From Succinivibrionaceae bacterium (lineage in GTDB: Bacteria; Pseudomonadota; Gammaproteobacteria; Enterobacterales; Succinivibrionaceae): a stretch of DNA of 63,177 nucleotides. The notes under the pieces were generated by a model, which did not search any database, had not been told where the DNA came from, and saw nothing but the letters and a program-made list of their open reading frames with translations. The stretch covers positions 1-63,177 of the forward strand of contig JAEEOK010000017.1 in NCBI GenBank assembly GCA_016284235.1. The letters are read 5' to 3'. Positions 26,781 to 36,072 of this stretch are shown piece after piece; positions within the stretch are counted from its first letter, which is position 1; each line of letters opens with the position of its first letter. Made by a program: the position numbers and the translations under genes.

Positions 26781-27636
26781 AACGCATTCTCAAAACAACA
26801 ATTCTCTACAGGAAACGACCCCGAATAAAACGAACAAAACCACACAGGATAAAACAGCACGAATCTAAAACACAGGATTTGTGCCGTCTGCCATTCATGC
26901 AGACAACCGGACTGCTTGAGGCAAATAAAGCAGGATGACAGGATCCAACGCAGCGCACGCTACATCATGCACTGCATATCTGATATTGCTGTATCAGACA
27001 TGATCCCTAAAGCTCTGTGCCGGCAGGATAATGCACTCAAGCAGCAAGTCATCTAAAAAAGTTCTTTTCACCGCAGCAAAACAATAAACTAAAAGTTTCA
27101 ACGGTATATGGCAGAACAATATTCTGAACCTTATTATAGCCCGTAGCCGTGGATTTGTGCATGACTCTTTTTTCTGCATCCGATTAATCTGACAGAATAT
27201 CGGCTTTGACACTCCACTCGACAGAAGCCCAGTGTTTCCTGCTTCAAAGGCTGCTGCATAGCAAACTGCGCCTTATACAATCTCCGGTAGAACTGCTCAC
27301 TCCAGTTTTCTGCACATGTAATACTTCTCTCTGCGAGATCCTCAACCGGCTGTTCCTTATATCCGCACTTTGAGAACCAGAATACAAGTTTGGTACTGTG
27401 ACTACATTTCCTCCGCACCGCTGTTACCTGTACTCAAGAATGTTGAAGAAATTCTACCGTTAAGCAGCCGGTACTGACTCACCTTTTTTTGCGGATCGGC
27501 TCGTCAGAGCATTTATGAATAAAGTCACCGCGCCGGTTTGCTGTCTTCTCATGCGCCCGTACTGCTCCTGTTCAATGTTTCTGTTTTATTTCTGGAATTC
27601 TTTTTCTTACTTGATGTCATTCTCACAGTTAAAAAC
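26781..27636. other. Long spacer with possible decayed coding frames
   Basis: About 850 bases. Minus-strand frames at 27134-27418 and 26994-27212 overlap and could be one broken gene; the first contains FWFSKCGYKEQPVEDLAER and CAENWSEQFYRRL, which look coding-like in composition. Neither has a clear ribosome binding site and I do not recognise a family. No RNA gene was identified before the tRNA promoter. Confidence 0.35.
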
Positions 27637-27665
27637 GTGTTTTTCCCACCGGCACGGGTTATAAA
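27637..27665 (+). promoter_or_regulatory. Third, weaker copy of the leuS/rlmH-type promoter element
   Basis: A GTGTTTTTCCC block, then CACGGGTTATAAA. It shares the GGGTTATAA box and the upstream GT-T-run with the elements at 38516 and 47272, and sits about 130 bases before the first tRNA gene. Confidence 0.35.
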
Positions 27666-27709
27666 ATACTCAATCAGAATGAAATTGAAAAAAACAATAA
27701 AAAAATAAG

Positions 27710-27738
27710 TTGACGAACAAATCAATAAGATTGATAAT
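27710..27738 (+). promoter_or_regulatory. sigma70 promoter of the tRNA operon
   Basis: TTGACG, 17-base spacer, GATAAT. Start of transcription would be near 27745, about 48 bases before the first tRNA. Strong match, as expected for stable RNA. Confidence 0.85.
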
Positions 27739-27792
27739 ATGCATCGTTTTGAAACGCCTCGCTAAGTGTTGCAGCTTAAAGGGTACAGGTGT

Positions 27793-27867
27793 TGGGGTAT
27801 AGCCAAGTGGTAAGGCAGCGGGTTTTGATCCCGCCATTCCCAAGTTCGAACCTTGGTACCCCAGCCA
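27793..27867 (+). tRNA. tRNA-Gln (anticodon TTG)
   Basis: Acceptor TGGGGTA pairs with TACCCCA; anticodon loop TTTTGAT between GCGGG and CCCGC gives TTG; T-arm loop TTCGAAC. The 3' CCA is encoded. First of three tRNAs in one transcript. Confidence 0.96.
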
Positions 27868-27918
27868 TCATGGCATGATGCAGCTGAAGCCGGGTTTTGA
27901 AACGTTTTAAAGTGAAAT

Positions 27919-27995
27919 GGCTATGTAGCTCAGCTGGTTAGAGCATCGCACTCATAATGCGGGGGTCATAGGTTCGAGTCCCATCATAGCCACCA
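27919..27995 (+). tRNA. tRNA-Met (anticodon CAT)
   Basis: Acceptor GGCTATG pairs with CATAGCC; anticodon loop CTCATAA gives CAT; T-loop TTCGAGT; encoded CCA. The acceptor begins with a G-C pair and the D-arm lacks initiator features, so this is an elongator-type Met tRNA; an Ile-lysidine type is less likely but cannot be excluded. Confidence 0.92.
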
Positions 27996-28006
27996 TCCAA
28001 AAAAGT

Positions 28007-28082
28007 TGGGGTATAGCCAAGCGGTAAGGCAGCGGATTCTGATTCCGCCATTTCCAAGGTTCGAATCCTTGTACCCCAGCCA
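28007..28082 (+). tRNA. tRNA-Gln (anticodon CTG)
   Basis: Same acceptor as the first (TGGGGTA / TACCCCA); anticodon loop TTCTGAT between GCGGA and TCCGC gives CTG. Encoded CCA. Nearly identical to the TTG tRNA in the 5' half, suggesting duplication followed by anticodon change. Confidence 0.96.
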
Positions 28083-28618
28083 CTCACTCTTCTGATATCT
28101 TTTTTCTCTCAATAATTTCTGTTTCAGCAGTCTTTGTAAATTTTACAGGTACTGGTATCGCAGTTTTTCATCCTGACCTTAAAAAATACAAAGGGGAAAG
28201 CCGGCATATAGCTGGTTGAAAATTACACCTCATCTAACCCTTTTTTCAGTTTCCGCATAAAACTACCATTTAATGCAGAGATTTGAACAGAATCAAACAG
28301 GAACCGCCACGACGGTCGATCACATAACTGACGGCTTACCGGCTTCAGATAAAGGTCTTACGGCTGAACCTGTGCTTTTCCGGAATTTAACTCCAATAAT
28401 TCAACGGATTGCGACACGGTGTCATTAGTGTAGTTTACCTCGCAATATCAGAACATAATAATTGAATACATTAAAGCCATCAGCTAAATTGTAGATAGAT
28501 TTTGATTTCGGTTTTTCTCATATTACCCAACCTGCGCATCTTGCAGTTCACCCGCAACTTCTGGATCGCCAAAAGAAAAACTTCCGGCTCTTACCTACTA
28601 CTTGAGGTTGACTGACTC
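28083..28618. other. Gene-free interval after the tRNA operon
   Basis: About 535 bases with no supportable coding frame and no clear terminator with a GC stem after the last tRNA (a short T6 run occurs at 28100-28105). Presumably contains the promoter of the ATPase-like gene. Nothing else recognised. Confidence 0.4.
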
Positions 28619-29956
28619 ATGGCTCGTAATCAAGGATATCTGGTTTCATACATTGCAAAACTTTCCGAATACTGCGACGTTCTGCTGCTCAAGGGAGCAT
28701 ACCATATAGGCATCGATGAAATAGTACGCAACATCAACAGCGGAAAAATAAATTACATAAATCTGGCATCTCCGCTTATCAAAGCGCAGATCAAGGACAG
28801 TCCTGATGATTTCATAAAGAAACTTGACGAGCGCAGAATCAACGTGCTTAACAACATACAGTGTCTTCCGGAAATTATTCAGTATCTAAACTCTCTCTAC
28901 TCGAAACTCAAATCCAAAGGACAGACCGGCAGGCTCAAGGTAATAATCGGCACCTGCGCCGAAATACCGGAGCTGGATGAGCTGCGGGACATTCTTGCAG
29001 AGAAAATGTTCATCAGCAACCTGTATCCATCCTCCGCAAACGAAGCACTCAACTACAATTCAAACATTCTCGACAAGCTTTACACGGCTAATATGCACCA
29101 TGATTTCTATGCCAGAACCAAACTCACGGATATCATGAAACTGGCAACCTTCACCAATTTCACTGAAGAAAATGTCGATTATTTTGACGATCTGCTGAAT
29201 TTGATTCTAAATCAGAATATCGGAGCTCTGTATCATCTCAATTCTCCGAGCAAGGCCGTTAAGATAATGATGGCACTGAGCAACTACATCGGCCGTCCTG
29301 CGCCTCATGAAAGAGTATGCGCAGATACAGATCTTGACGATATAACCTACCCGAGCTATTTTCAGGCGCTGCTGGATTCATTCATAGGATTTGAACTGAG
29401 ACCGTGCAGAATCTTTGAAAAAGCTGACGAATCCGAAGACGGCAACCTGATCGAGGAAGACGAGGAGCAGGACTACGAGGAACGGAAGTTCTACTTCATA
29501 GACTGCAATTTCCTCGCTTATCTCAAAGGGCATGTGATAGACAAGCACATAGCAGGCGATTTCATGACCTTTCATCAGCTGCTGAACAATTTTGTTGTAT
29601 CAGAACTGAAAAAAATTTCCAGTTCCCAGGCAGGAATACAGCTGTGGTACCTCAGTCGCAGTGACTGTCAGATGGACGTTATTATTACCAGAGAAAAAAC
29701 AAATGCCATAGGTTTCAGAATCAGAGACAATGAACAGATTCTTGAAAAGGATGTGGAGCATTTCAGAGTTTTCAAGGAGCTTATGGGGCGAAAATTTGCC
29801 AGGGGGTATCTGATTTATCTCGGACAGGAAATTCTCAAACTGGATGAAGGAATATACGCACTTCCGGTAAACTACCTCTGGAGCGATTACGAGAAGCGCC
29901 TGTCAAACGATGTCGCAGAATGGAATAAAACCGGGGACGGCATACAGGACAGGTAA
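28619..29956 (+). CDS. Degenerate ATP-binding (COG1373/DUF4143-like) protein lacking Walker motifs
   Basis: 445 residues with the outline of the AAA+ plus DUF4143 family but with key residues lost. At residues 20-36, where members have a GPRQVGKTT P-loop, this reads LLLKGAYHIGIDEIV, without lysine or the GK(T/S). The Walker B/DExQ position reads VLNNIQCLPEI instead of LLDEIQ-LP. The C-terminal DUF4143 part keeps FIDCNFLAYLKG and VVSELKKI, but the nuclease-like EVDF...VK segment reads QMDVIITREKTNAIGF without lysine. The reading frame is intact over its length, so this is a pseudoenzyme candidate rather than a broken gene. GAGG is about 12 bases before the ATG. Function unknown. Confidence 0.65.
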   Translation: MARNQGYLVSYIAKLSEYCDVLLLKGAYHIGIDEIVRNINSGKINYINLASPLIKAQIKDSPDDFIKKLDERRINVLNNIQCLPEIIQYLNSLYSKLKSKGQTGRLKVIIGTCAEIPELDELRDILAEKMFISNLYPSSANEALNYNSNILDKLYTANMHHDFYARTKLTDIMKLATFTNFTEENVDYFDDLLNLILNQNIGALYHLNSPSKAVKIMMALSNYIGRPAPHERVCADTDLDDITYPSYFQALLDSFIGFELRPCRIFEKADESEDGNLIEEDEEQDYEERKFYFIDCNFLAYLKGHVIDKHIAGDFMTFHQLLNNFVVSELKKISSSQAGIQLWYLSRSDCQMDVIITREKTNAIGFRIRDNEQILEKDVEHFRVFKELMGRKFARGYLIYLGQEILKLDEGIYALPVNYLWSDYEKRLSNDVAEWNKTGDGIQDR

Positions 29957-29965
29957 TCATATAAA

Positions 29966-29987
29966 ATCCCGGCTTAACCCGAGATTT
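29966..29987 (+). terminator. Probable intrinsic terminator after the ATPase-like gene
   Basis: ATCCCGG / CCGAGAT stem (one mismatch) with loop CTTAAC, followed by TTTT. Confidence 0.6.
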
Positions 29988-30077
29988 TTAACAGAAGTCT
30001 TTTATGATAGAATTGCAGGCGGAGCAGCGGACTGTTAAAAAAGTGCCGTTCCTTTTTTTTATACACCGAGACAGGGA

Positions 30078-30104
30078 ACTGTTTTCTACTGTTTTCTACT
30101 GTTT
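30078..30104. repeat. 10-bp tandem repeat upstream of miaB
   Basis: ACTGTTTTCT occurs twice in a row followed by a partial third copy (ACTGTTT), ending about 24 bases before the miaB start. Confidence 0.8.
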
Positions 30105-30127
30105 CGCCAGCATTGAAATAGATTACC

Positions 30128-31456
30128 GTGAAAATTTCTACATTCTACATAAAAACCTGGGGATGCCAGATGAACGAGTACGATTCCGCTCGTATTGCTG
30201 ACATGCTCAGAAGTCGTAACCTGACCCAGACGGATGATCCGGCAGATGCAGATCTGATAATACTAAACACCTGTGCCGTCAGAGAAAAGGCGGCGGAAAA
30301 ACTTTTTCACCAGCTCGGACGCTGGAAATCATACAAAAATTCAAATCCAAACTGCATTTTTGCCGTCGGCGGATGTGTTGCATCCGAGGAAGGAAGAAAA
30401 ATAAGAAGCCGAGCCAAAACGGTTGATATCGTATTCGGTCCTCAGACATATCACAGACTTCCGGAAATGATCGAGCGGGTGGAAAACGGAGACGGACCCC
30501 AGATTGACGTATCCTTTCCGCAAAATGAAAAATTCGGTGTTCTGCCTAAAAACAGCGGCAGCAGCATATCCTCGTTTGTCACCATAATGGAAGGTTGCTC
30601 TCACTTCTGCAGCTACTGCATTGTCCCCTATACCCGAGGTTCAGAGGTTAGCCGTCCTGTAAACGAAATCATTTCTGAAATACAGACTCTGAGAGACAAC
30701 GGCGCCAAAGAAATAAACCTTCTGGGGCAGAATGTAAACTGCTTCAGAGGTATAAACAGTGACGGAAGCATCTGCAGTTTTCCGGAACTGCTGTACAGAG
30801 TCAATGAAATTGACGGAATTGAGCGGTTGAAATTCACCACTTCCAATCCTATAGAATTTACCCAGGAACTGATAGATGCCTTCGCAGATCTGAAGAAAAT
30901 AACCAATGCGCTTCATCTTCCTGTGCAAAGCGGCTCTGATCGGATCCTGAAGCTTATGAACCGCTCCTACACTTCTGATGACTACCGTGACATGGTTAGG
31001 AGACTGAGACTGGTCAGACCGGAAATCAGCATAAGTTCTGACTTTATTGTGGGTTTTCCTACTGAGACTGATGATGATTTTGAGGATACAATGCGGCTTA
31101 TCCGCGACATAAGATTTGACAACAGCTTCAGTTTCATCTACTCAAAACGTCCGAACACTCCTGCCGCCGCCATGGAGGATCCGATTCCGCTGGAAACCAA
31201 AAAGCAGCGTCTGTCTCAGCTTCAGCAGCTTATTGAAACATACACAATGCAGTACAGCAGAGAAATGCACGGTACAGTGCAGGAAGTTCTTGTTGAAGGA
31301 AGATCTCCCGTGGGAAATTTCCTCTGCGGAAAGACACTTAACGGCCGTACGGCTAATTTTGAAGGTTCAGACGATATGATAGGAAAACTTGTCAATGTAA
31401 AAATAACTGAAGTTCTTCCTCATTCCCTGAAAGGAGAAATCGAAAGAAGCAAATGA
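30128..31456 (+). CDS. miaB: tRNA-2-methylthio-N6-dimethylallyladenosine synthase MiaB
   Basis: Radical-SAM methylthiotransferase that modifies A37 of tRNAs. 442 residues. UPF0004 domain first ([26 protein letters not shown] with the three cluster cysteines), then the radical-SAM CSHFCSYC triad (CxxxCxxC), then a C-terminal TRAM domain (about 375-442). The start is a GTG at 30128, beginning [15 protein letters not shown] as in homologues; the ribosome binding site is weak. First gene of miaB-ybeZ-ybeY-ybeX-lnt; its stop overlaps the ybeZ start by four bases. Confidence 0.96.
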   Translation: MKISTFYIKTWGCQMNEYDSARIADMLRSRNLTQTDDPADADLIILNTCAVREKAAEKLFHQLGRWKSYKNSNPNCIFAVGGCVASEEGRKIRSRAKTVDIVFGPQTYHRLPEMIERVENGDGPQIDVSFPQNEKFGVLPKNSGSSISSFVTIMEGCSHFCSYCIVPYTRGSEVSRPVNEIISEIQTLRDNGAKEINLLGQNVNCFRGINSDGSICSFPELLYRVNEIDGIERLKFTTSNPIEFTQELIDAFADLKKITNALHLPVQSGSDRILKLMNRSYTSDDYRDMVRRLRLVRPEISISSDFIVGFPTETDDDFEDTMRLIRDIRFDNSFSFIYSKRPNTPAAAMEDPIPLETKKQRLSQLQQLIETYTMQYSREMHGTVQEVLVEGRSPVGNFLCGKTLNGRTANFEGSDDMIGKLVNVKITEVLPHSLKGEIERSK

Positions 31457-32526
31457 ACAAACAGATCACTACAACAGTTGTTCTTGAACCGGCGAACATC
31501 GAGCGCTTAAAAATGCTCTGCGGTCCCATGGACGACAATATCAGGCTTCTTGAAAAAAGACTAAACGTCACAATCAGCTATGATATGAACAGTTTCTGCA
31601 TATCCGGATCCGGCAACAGCTCGAATGCCGCAGGATATGTATTAAAAAGACTCTATGTTGATACAATGCCCGTAAAAGGTAAAATATGCGACATAACACC
31701 TGAGCTCGTCAACCTTGCGCTTGTAGAATCAAGGACCATGGAGCAGGATGAGGAAAACGAATACATTGAAGAGGATGACAATGATTCATACTCGATTCCT
31801 TCACGCATAAAGACCAAGAAGGGAGTAATCAAGGCCCGATCACGCAACCAGGCCAGCTACATACGCAATATAGCTACCCACGATATAACATTCGGAATCG
31901 GTCCCGCAGGATCAGGAAAAACATACCTTGCAGTGGCGGCGGCAATTGATGCCCTTGAACGTCAGGAAATACGGAGAATCCTGCTGACCCGCCCCGCAGT
32001 TGAAGCCGGAGAAAAACTCGGTTTTCTCCCTGGAGATCTCTCGCAGAAGGTTGATCCGTATCTCAGACCGCTGTACGACGCTCTTTTCGAGATGCTCGGT
32101 TTTGAAAGAGTTGAAAAACTGATTGAACGCCAGGTTATAGAAATCGCCCCGCTTGCATATATGAGAGGAAGAACTCTTAACGATGCTTTTATCATCCTTG
32201 ATGAAAGCCAGAACACCACGGTAGAGCAGATGAAAATGTTTCTCACTCGCATCGGTTTCAATTCAAAGGCGGTAGTCACAGGCGACATCACCCAGATAGA
32301 TCTGCCTCGAAACCAAAAATCAGGACTGAAACACGCCATTGAGGTGCTCAACGGTGTTGAGGGACTCTCATTTAATTTCTTCGAGACTATAGATATTGTA
32401 AGACATCCTGTCGTAGCAAGAATCGTCAGGGCCTACGAAAAATACGCACAGGATGAAAAAAGGATGGAAGAAGAAAAACACAGGCAGGCAGCAGAGGAGG
32501 ACAGAGACAGTGACAATAAAAATTGA
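31453..32526 (+). CDS. ybeZ: PhoH-like NTPase YbeZ
   Basis: 357-residue PhoH-family P-loop protein, functionally linked with the endoribonuclease YbeY. Seen: an N-terminal region with a KH-like fold (about 1-75), an acidic linker ([15 protein letters not shown]), Walker A GPAGSGKT (near 154-161), Walker [10 protein letters not shown], and [14 protein letters not shown] overlap with miaB and a 17-base overlap with ybeY indicate tight translational coupling. Confidence 0.95.
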   Translation: MNKQITTTVVLEPANIERLKMLCGPMDDNIRLLEKRLNVTISYDMNSFCISGSGNSSNAAGYVLKRLYVDTMPVKGKICDITPELVNLALVESRTMEQDEENEYIEEDDNDSYSIPSRIKTKKGVIKARSRNQASYIRNIATHDITFGIGPAGSGKTYLAVAAAIDALERQEIRRILLTRPAVEAGEKLGFLPGDLSQKVDPYLRPLYDALFEMLGFERVEKLIERQVIEIAPLAYMRGRTLNDAFIILDESQNTTVEQMKMFLTRIGFNSKAVVTGDITQIDLPRNQKSGLKHAIEVLNGVEGLSFNFFETIDIVRHPVVARIVRAYEKYAQDEKRMEEEKHRQAAEEDRDSDNKN

Positions 32527-33010
32527 TCTGCAGGTAGCGCTTGGCAATGAAGATGAATATGAATTTGATGCCAAAGCTCTGAATATTCCTGACGAGGCGG
32601 AACTTACGCGCATTGCCGACGCTGCCACAGAGGAATTTGTCGATAAGGGAGAAATCACTGTAAGAATTGTAGATGAAGAGGAAAGCCACGAACTTGATCT
32701 GCAGTACAGGGGTAAAGATCGTCCGACAAACGTTCTGTCATTTCCGTATGAATACCCAGAAGGTTTTCCGGAACCCGAGATCCCTCTCCTTGGCGATCTG
32801 GTAGTCTGCAAGCAGGTTGTGGAACGGGAGGCCTGTGAACAGAACAAAAAACTCGAGCATCATTATGCACACATGATTGTGCACGGATGTCTGCACCTCC
32901 TTGGATTTGATCATATTACAGACGATGAAGCCGAAGAGATGGAGAGCATTGAAAGAAGAATACTGGTTGAAAAGCTCCACATTCCGGATCCTTATGCTTC
33001 GGAGGACTGA
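32510..33010 (+). CDS. ybeY: Endoribonuclease YbeY
   Basis: Zinc-dependent single-strand RNase in 16S rRNA 3' maturation and 70S quality control. The metal motif [15 protein letters not shown] (HxxxHxxxxxH) is intact, preceded by [13 protein letters not shown] start at the GTG at 32510, with GGAGGA about nine bases upstream, giving 166 residues; a longer frame begins at 32453 inside ybeZ but adds a lysine/arginine-rich stretch without family support. The insert before the metal motif ([11 protein letters not shown]) is typical. Confidence 0.95.
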   Translation: MTIKIDLQVALGNEDEYEFDAKALNIPDEAELTRIADAATEEFVDKGEITVRIVDEEESHELDLQYRGKDRPTNVLSFPYEYPEGFPEPEIPLLGDLVVCKQVVEREACEQNKKLEHHYAHMIVHGCLHLLGFDHITDDEAEEMESIERRILVEKLHIPDPYASED

Positions 33011-33080
33011 TCCGGTAGAGACCGAACTCAGGAAATGCCAAAAACTTAAAAACAGCCACAGGGAAATTTTGTAAAAAATA

Positions 33081-33950
33081 ATGAATGAAAGCAACATTCA
33101 GGAAAAGGAGGAAAACCTTTTCGACAGGATCACTGGACTTTTTCAAAGCGAACCTCAGAGCATAGATGAACTTAACGATGTGATCAAGGACGCGTCAGAA
33201 CGCAAAATAATCAACAGTGATTCCCTCGATATGATTCAGGGAATACTTGAAATGACAGATCTGAGAGTCCGGGACATAATGGTTCCAAGATCATCTATCA
33301 TCACCATAAAATCAGACTTTACACTTGATGAAGTACTAGAAACAGTAACATCAACGGCACATTCAAGATATCCAGTAATCAGCGATGACAGACTCCATGA
33401 AAGCGCATTGCTTCTGGTAAAGGATCTTATTCCAATCCTGCGCAGCATGAATCAGTCCGATACCTCCTTCGATCTCAAAAAAATAACCAGGCCCGCCATG
33501 GTTGTGCCGGAAAGCAAAAAGGTTAACTTTCTGCTGAAGGATTTCAAAAAGAAGCGCTACCATCTGGCCCTTGTCATAGACGAATTCGGTTCTCTGTCCG
33601 GACTTGTAACAATCGAAGACATTCTTGAATGCATTGTCGGCAAGATAGGGAATGAATACAGCAAGGACGTTGAAGAGAACATCAGAGAGGTCGCAAGCAA
33701 CGTTTATCACGTACGCGGGATCACTCCGATTGCTGAGTTCAACGAATTTTTCGACTGTGAACTCATAAATGACGATGTGGAAACTGTCGCCGGCCTCGTC
33801 ATGGGAAAGATAGGCCATGTACCGGAGACGGGAACACGGATCACCATAGATACGTTCGAATTCAAGGTTCTCAACGCCGACAGCCGAAGAATCAATATGT
33901 TTCAGGTAAGGAAAATCAGCAGATCACAGGAGGAGAATCCTGCCGGCTGA
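33081..33950 (+). CDS. ybeX: CorC-type CBS-domain protein YbeX
   Basis: 289 residues, cytosolic, with tandem CBS domains (about 65-190; DIMVPRSSI, HSRYPVIS, LVIDEFGSLSGLVTIEDILE) and a C-terminal CorC domain (VYHVRGITPIAEFN). It lacks the DUF21 membrane part of its paralogue corB at 17 kb. In E. coli linked to Mg/Co efflux and ribosome assembly. Fourth gene of the operon. Confidence 0.93.
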   Translation: MNESNIQEKEENLFDRITGLFQSEPQSIDELNDVIKDASERKIINSDSLDMIQGILEMTDLRVRDIMVPRSSIITIKSDFTLDEVLETVTSTAHSRYPVISDDRLHESALLLVKDLIPILRSMNQSDTSFDLKKITRPAMVVPESKKVNFLLKDFKKKRYHLALVIDEFGSLSGLVTIEDILECIVGKIGNEYSKDVEENIREVASNVYHVRGITPIAEFNEFFDCELINDDVETVAGLVMGKIGHVPETGTRITIDTFEFKVLNADSRRINMFQVRKISRSQEENPAG

Positions 33951-33972
33951 CAATTGGCCGGCACATATTCCT

Positions 33973-35583
33973 ATGAACAGCACAGCACCAAGAAAACATT
34001 TGCATATTTCAGAAATATGGGATTATATACTTGCAGTTCTGGCAGGTTTTACGGGTTCCTTCGCCTTCTCGCCCTCCGATCAGGCTTATCTGATCTTCGT
34101 ATCACTCGGTCTGATGTTTCATTTTCTCTATCAGAGACGGCATCAGACTGCAAAATGCTGGGTTCTTCTGGCTTCACTGTGCTTCTTCACTATATACTGG
34201 ATCCATATGAGCATGACAGAGTACTCTGATGTACCCATGCTCATTGCAATTCCGGTTCTGGTGCTGTTCTCGATCTATCTGAGCTGCTATCATGCCCTTG
34301 TTATATATCTTGCCAACAGAATCTTCTGCGGTCAGATGTTCATTAAAAACATTCTGGCCATACCCGCGGGATTCATACTTGCCGATTATGCGGCAGGTCA
34401 TATTCTCACAGGATTTCCATGGGTTTATATCGGATATACGCAGATCGATACCATATTCAGAAACATTGCACCCATAGCCGGTGTGCATGCAATCACCCTG
34501 GCGCTCCTTGTAACTTCCGGACTTGTATACCACAGTTTCTACACAAGAAAACTATGGTACACCGCGGCGTCGCTTATGATCGTTATTGTCATATCTCTGT
34601 GCGAACACACATATACCGAGGAAAATTCCAAAATTCATGTTACTCTTGTGCAGGGAAACATTGAGCAGCAGGTGAAATGGGATCCTTCAAAGGCAGAAGA
34701 CATATTCAACACCTACTACAGTCTCAGCAGATCCTATTTCAAAGGCGAAAGCACTACTGATATTCTGATCTGGCCTGAATCCGCACTGCCGGAACTTGAA
34801 AACAACATTCATGAACTGCTCTTCAAAATGGATGAAATTGCTCATTCGCACGGATTTGCCTTTATTTCAGGAATTCAGACATATCAGCCATTCACCGGAG
34901 ACTACTACAATGCGGTGCTGGGTCTAGGGCTGCAGGATCCTCAGGGCGAAAGCTACTATATGCGCCTTGCCGGCAACAGATATTACAAACGCCACCTGGT
35001 TCCTGTAGGTGAAATGGTACCTGACTTTCTGCGCAGTTTCGGTTCTTTTTTCAATATGCCCATGTCATCATTCTCTCACGGGAGCGACATACAGGAGAAC
35101 ATCATTGCAAATGGAACCAAAATAGCCACAGCCATATGCTATGAAGTCGCTTTTCCTGATGAGATGCAGCAGAATATCCATGATGACACAGCTCTGATTC
35201 TGTCAGTGAGCAATGACGGATGGTTCGGAAAAAGCAATCATGAAACAGGAGATTTCTATGTCTCTGCAGGACCGTATCAGCATGCAACAATAGCAAGAAT
35301 GCGAACTCTTGAATTCCAAAAGCCAATGCTGCGCGCAACAAACAACGGGTATACAGCCGTGTTCAATGCCGACGGCTCAGTCCAGTCGGAACTTCCGTTC
35401 TACCGCGAGGGAGTTCTTAACGACACTGTAACCACACGAACCGGAAGCACACCTTTCGGAACCTACGGATTTACAGCAGTGCTGTCACTCGCTTTCGGCA
35501 TGCTGCTGATCGCTTTCAGCCATCTTCTGATCCTTATGATAACAACAACCCGCAAAAACAAGCATAAATCTCAAAGGAAATGA
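33973..35583 (+). CDS. lnt: Apolipoprotein N-acyltransferase
   Basis: Inner-membrane enzyme adding the third acyl chain to lipoproteins. 536 residues: about six to seven membrane helices (15-215), a periplasmic nitrilase domain and a last helix (about 500-525). The catalytic triad is visible as glutamate in WPESALPE, lysine in YYKRHLVPVGE and cysteine in ATAICYEVAFP. Last gene of the miaB operon. A CCGCATGCGG palindrome followed by seven T at 35584-35601 may terminate the transcript although its loop is minimal. Lipoproteins LptE, RlpA and the 127-aa-frame protein at 55.3 kb are local substrates. Confidence 0.95.
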   Translation: MNSTAPRKHLHISEIWDYILAVLAGFTGSFAFSPSDQAYLIFVSLGLMFHFLYQRRHQTAKCWVLLASLCFFTIYWIHMSMTEYSDVPMLIAIPVLVLFSIYLSCYHALVIYLANRIFCGQMFIKNILAIPAGFILADYAAGHILTGFPWVYIGYTQIDTIFRNIAPIAGVHAITLALLVTSGLVYHSFYTRKLWYTAASLMIVIVISLCEHTYTEENSKIHVTLVQGNIEQQVKWDPSKAEDIFNTYYSLSRSYFKGESTTDILIWPESALPELENNIHELLFKMDEIAHSHGFAFISGIQTYQPFTGDYYNAVLGLGLQDPQGESYYMRLAGNRYYKRHLVPVGEMVPDFLRSFGSFFNMPMSSFSHGSDIQENIIANGTKIATAICYEVAFPDEMQQNIHDDTALILSVSNDGWFGKSNHETGDFYVSAGPYQHATIARMRTLEFQKPMLRATNNGYTAVFNADGSVQSELPFYREGVLNDTVTTRTGSTPFGTYGFTAVLSLAFGMLLIAFSHLLILMITTTRKNKHKSQRK

Positions 35584-35743
35584 CCGCATGCGGATTTTTT
35601 TCAAAAATGAAATTTTCCTGCATCTTTAAAACTTTGAAAGCTTCATCATTTTTTATTGAAAAAAAAGTATAGGATATATGGTCGCCGGCGCAGAAACTTG
35701 CGGGTGGGGCTTACAGGCATGAAGCGTTTGCTTCCACACGGAA

Positions 35744-35935
35744 TTAGATCTTAACTTGAACCGTGTTAAGGGAGAACGTATAAGTTCCCCTGGATCCAGC
35801 ACTTTCACCAACATCTACTAAAACAGTTCTGCCGACAAGAGAAGACGGCTGATTAACTTTGATCTGTCGCCCGACAGTTTTCATAACCGGAAGGCTGATA
35901 ATTTTTTCAGATCCTGGAAATGTCTGTCTGCACAT
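35744..35935 (-). CDS. Uncertain small open frame in the lnt-GGDEF spacer
   Basis: 63 codons without recognisable family. Composition is protein-like (SLVGRTVLVDVGESAG, then RGTYTFSLNTVQVKI) with alternating hydrophobic residues that suggest beta strands, as in the end of a larger surface protein. There is no clear ribosome binding site and no signal peptide. It could be a decayed gene end. The surrounding 490-base spacer holds nothing else I can name. Confidence 0.25.
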   Translation of the reverse strand: MCRQTFPGSEKIISLPVMKTVGRQIKVNQPSSLVGRTVLVDVGESAGSRGTYTFSLNTVQVKI

Positions 35936-36072
35936 GTTTCAAAAAGATATCTTTAATTCCGGATCTCCTCTGAAAAAAGAGCATAACAGATTAAAGTCAG
36001 AAAAATACAAGTTGTTAAAAATTTCCTATTTAGCAGGATTTATGTTGAACCGAAAGAGTTAAGGTTAGAACA

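Noticed and set aside
35584-36072. Cyclic di-GMP riboswitch before the GGDEF gene
   Set aside because: The conserved GEMM-type core sequence and tetraloop receptor pattern are not visible.
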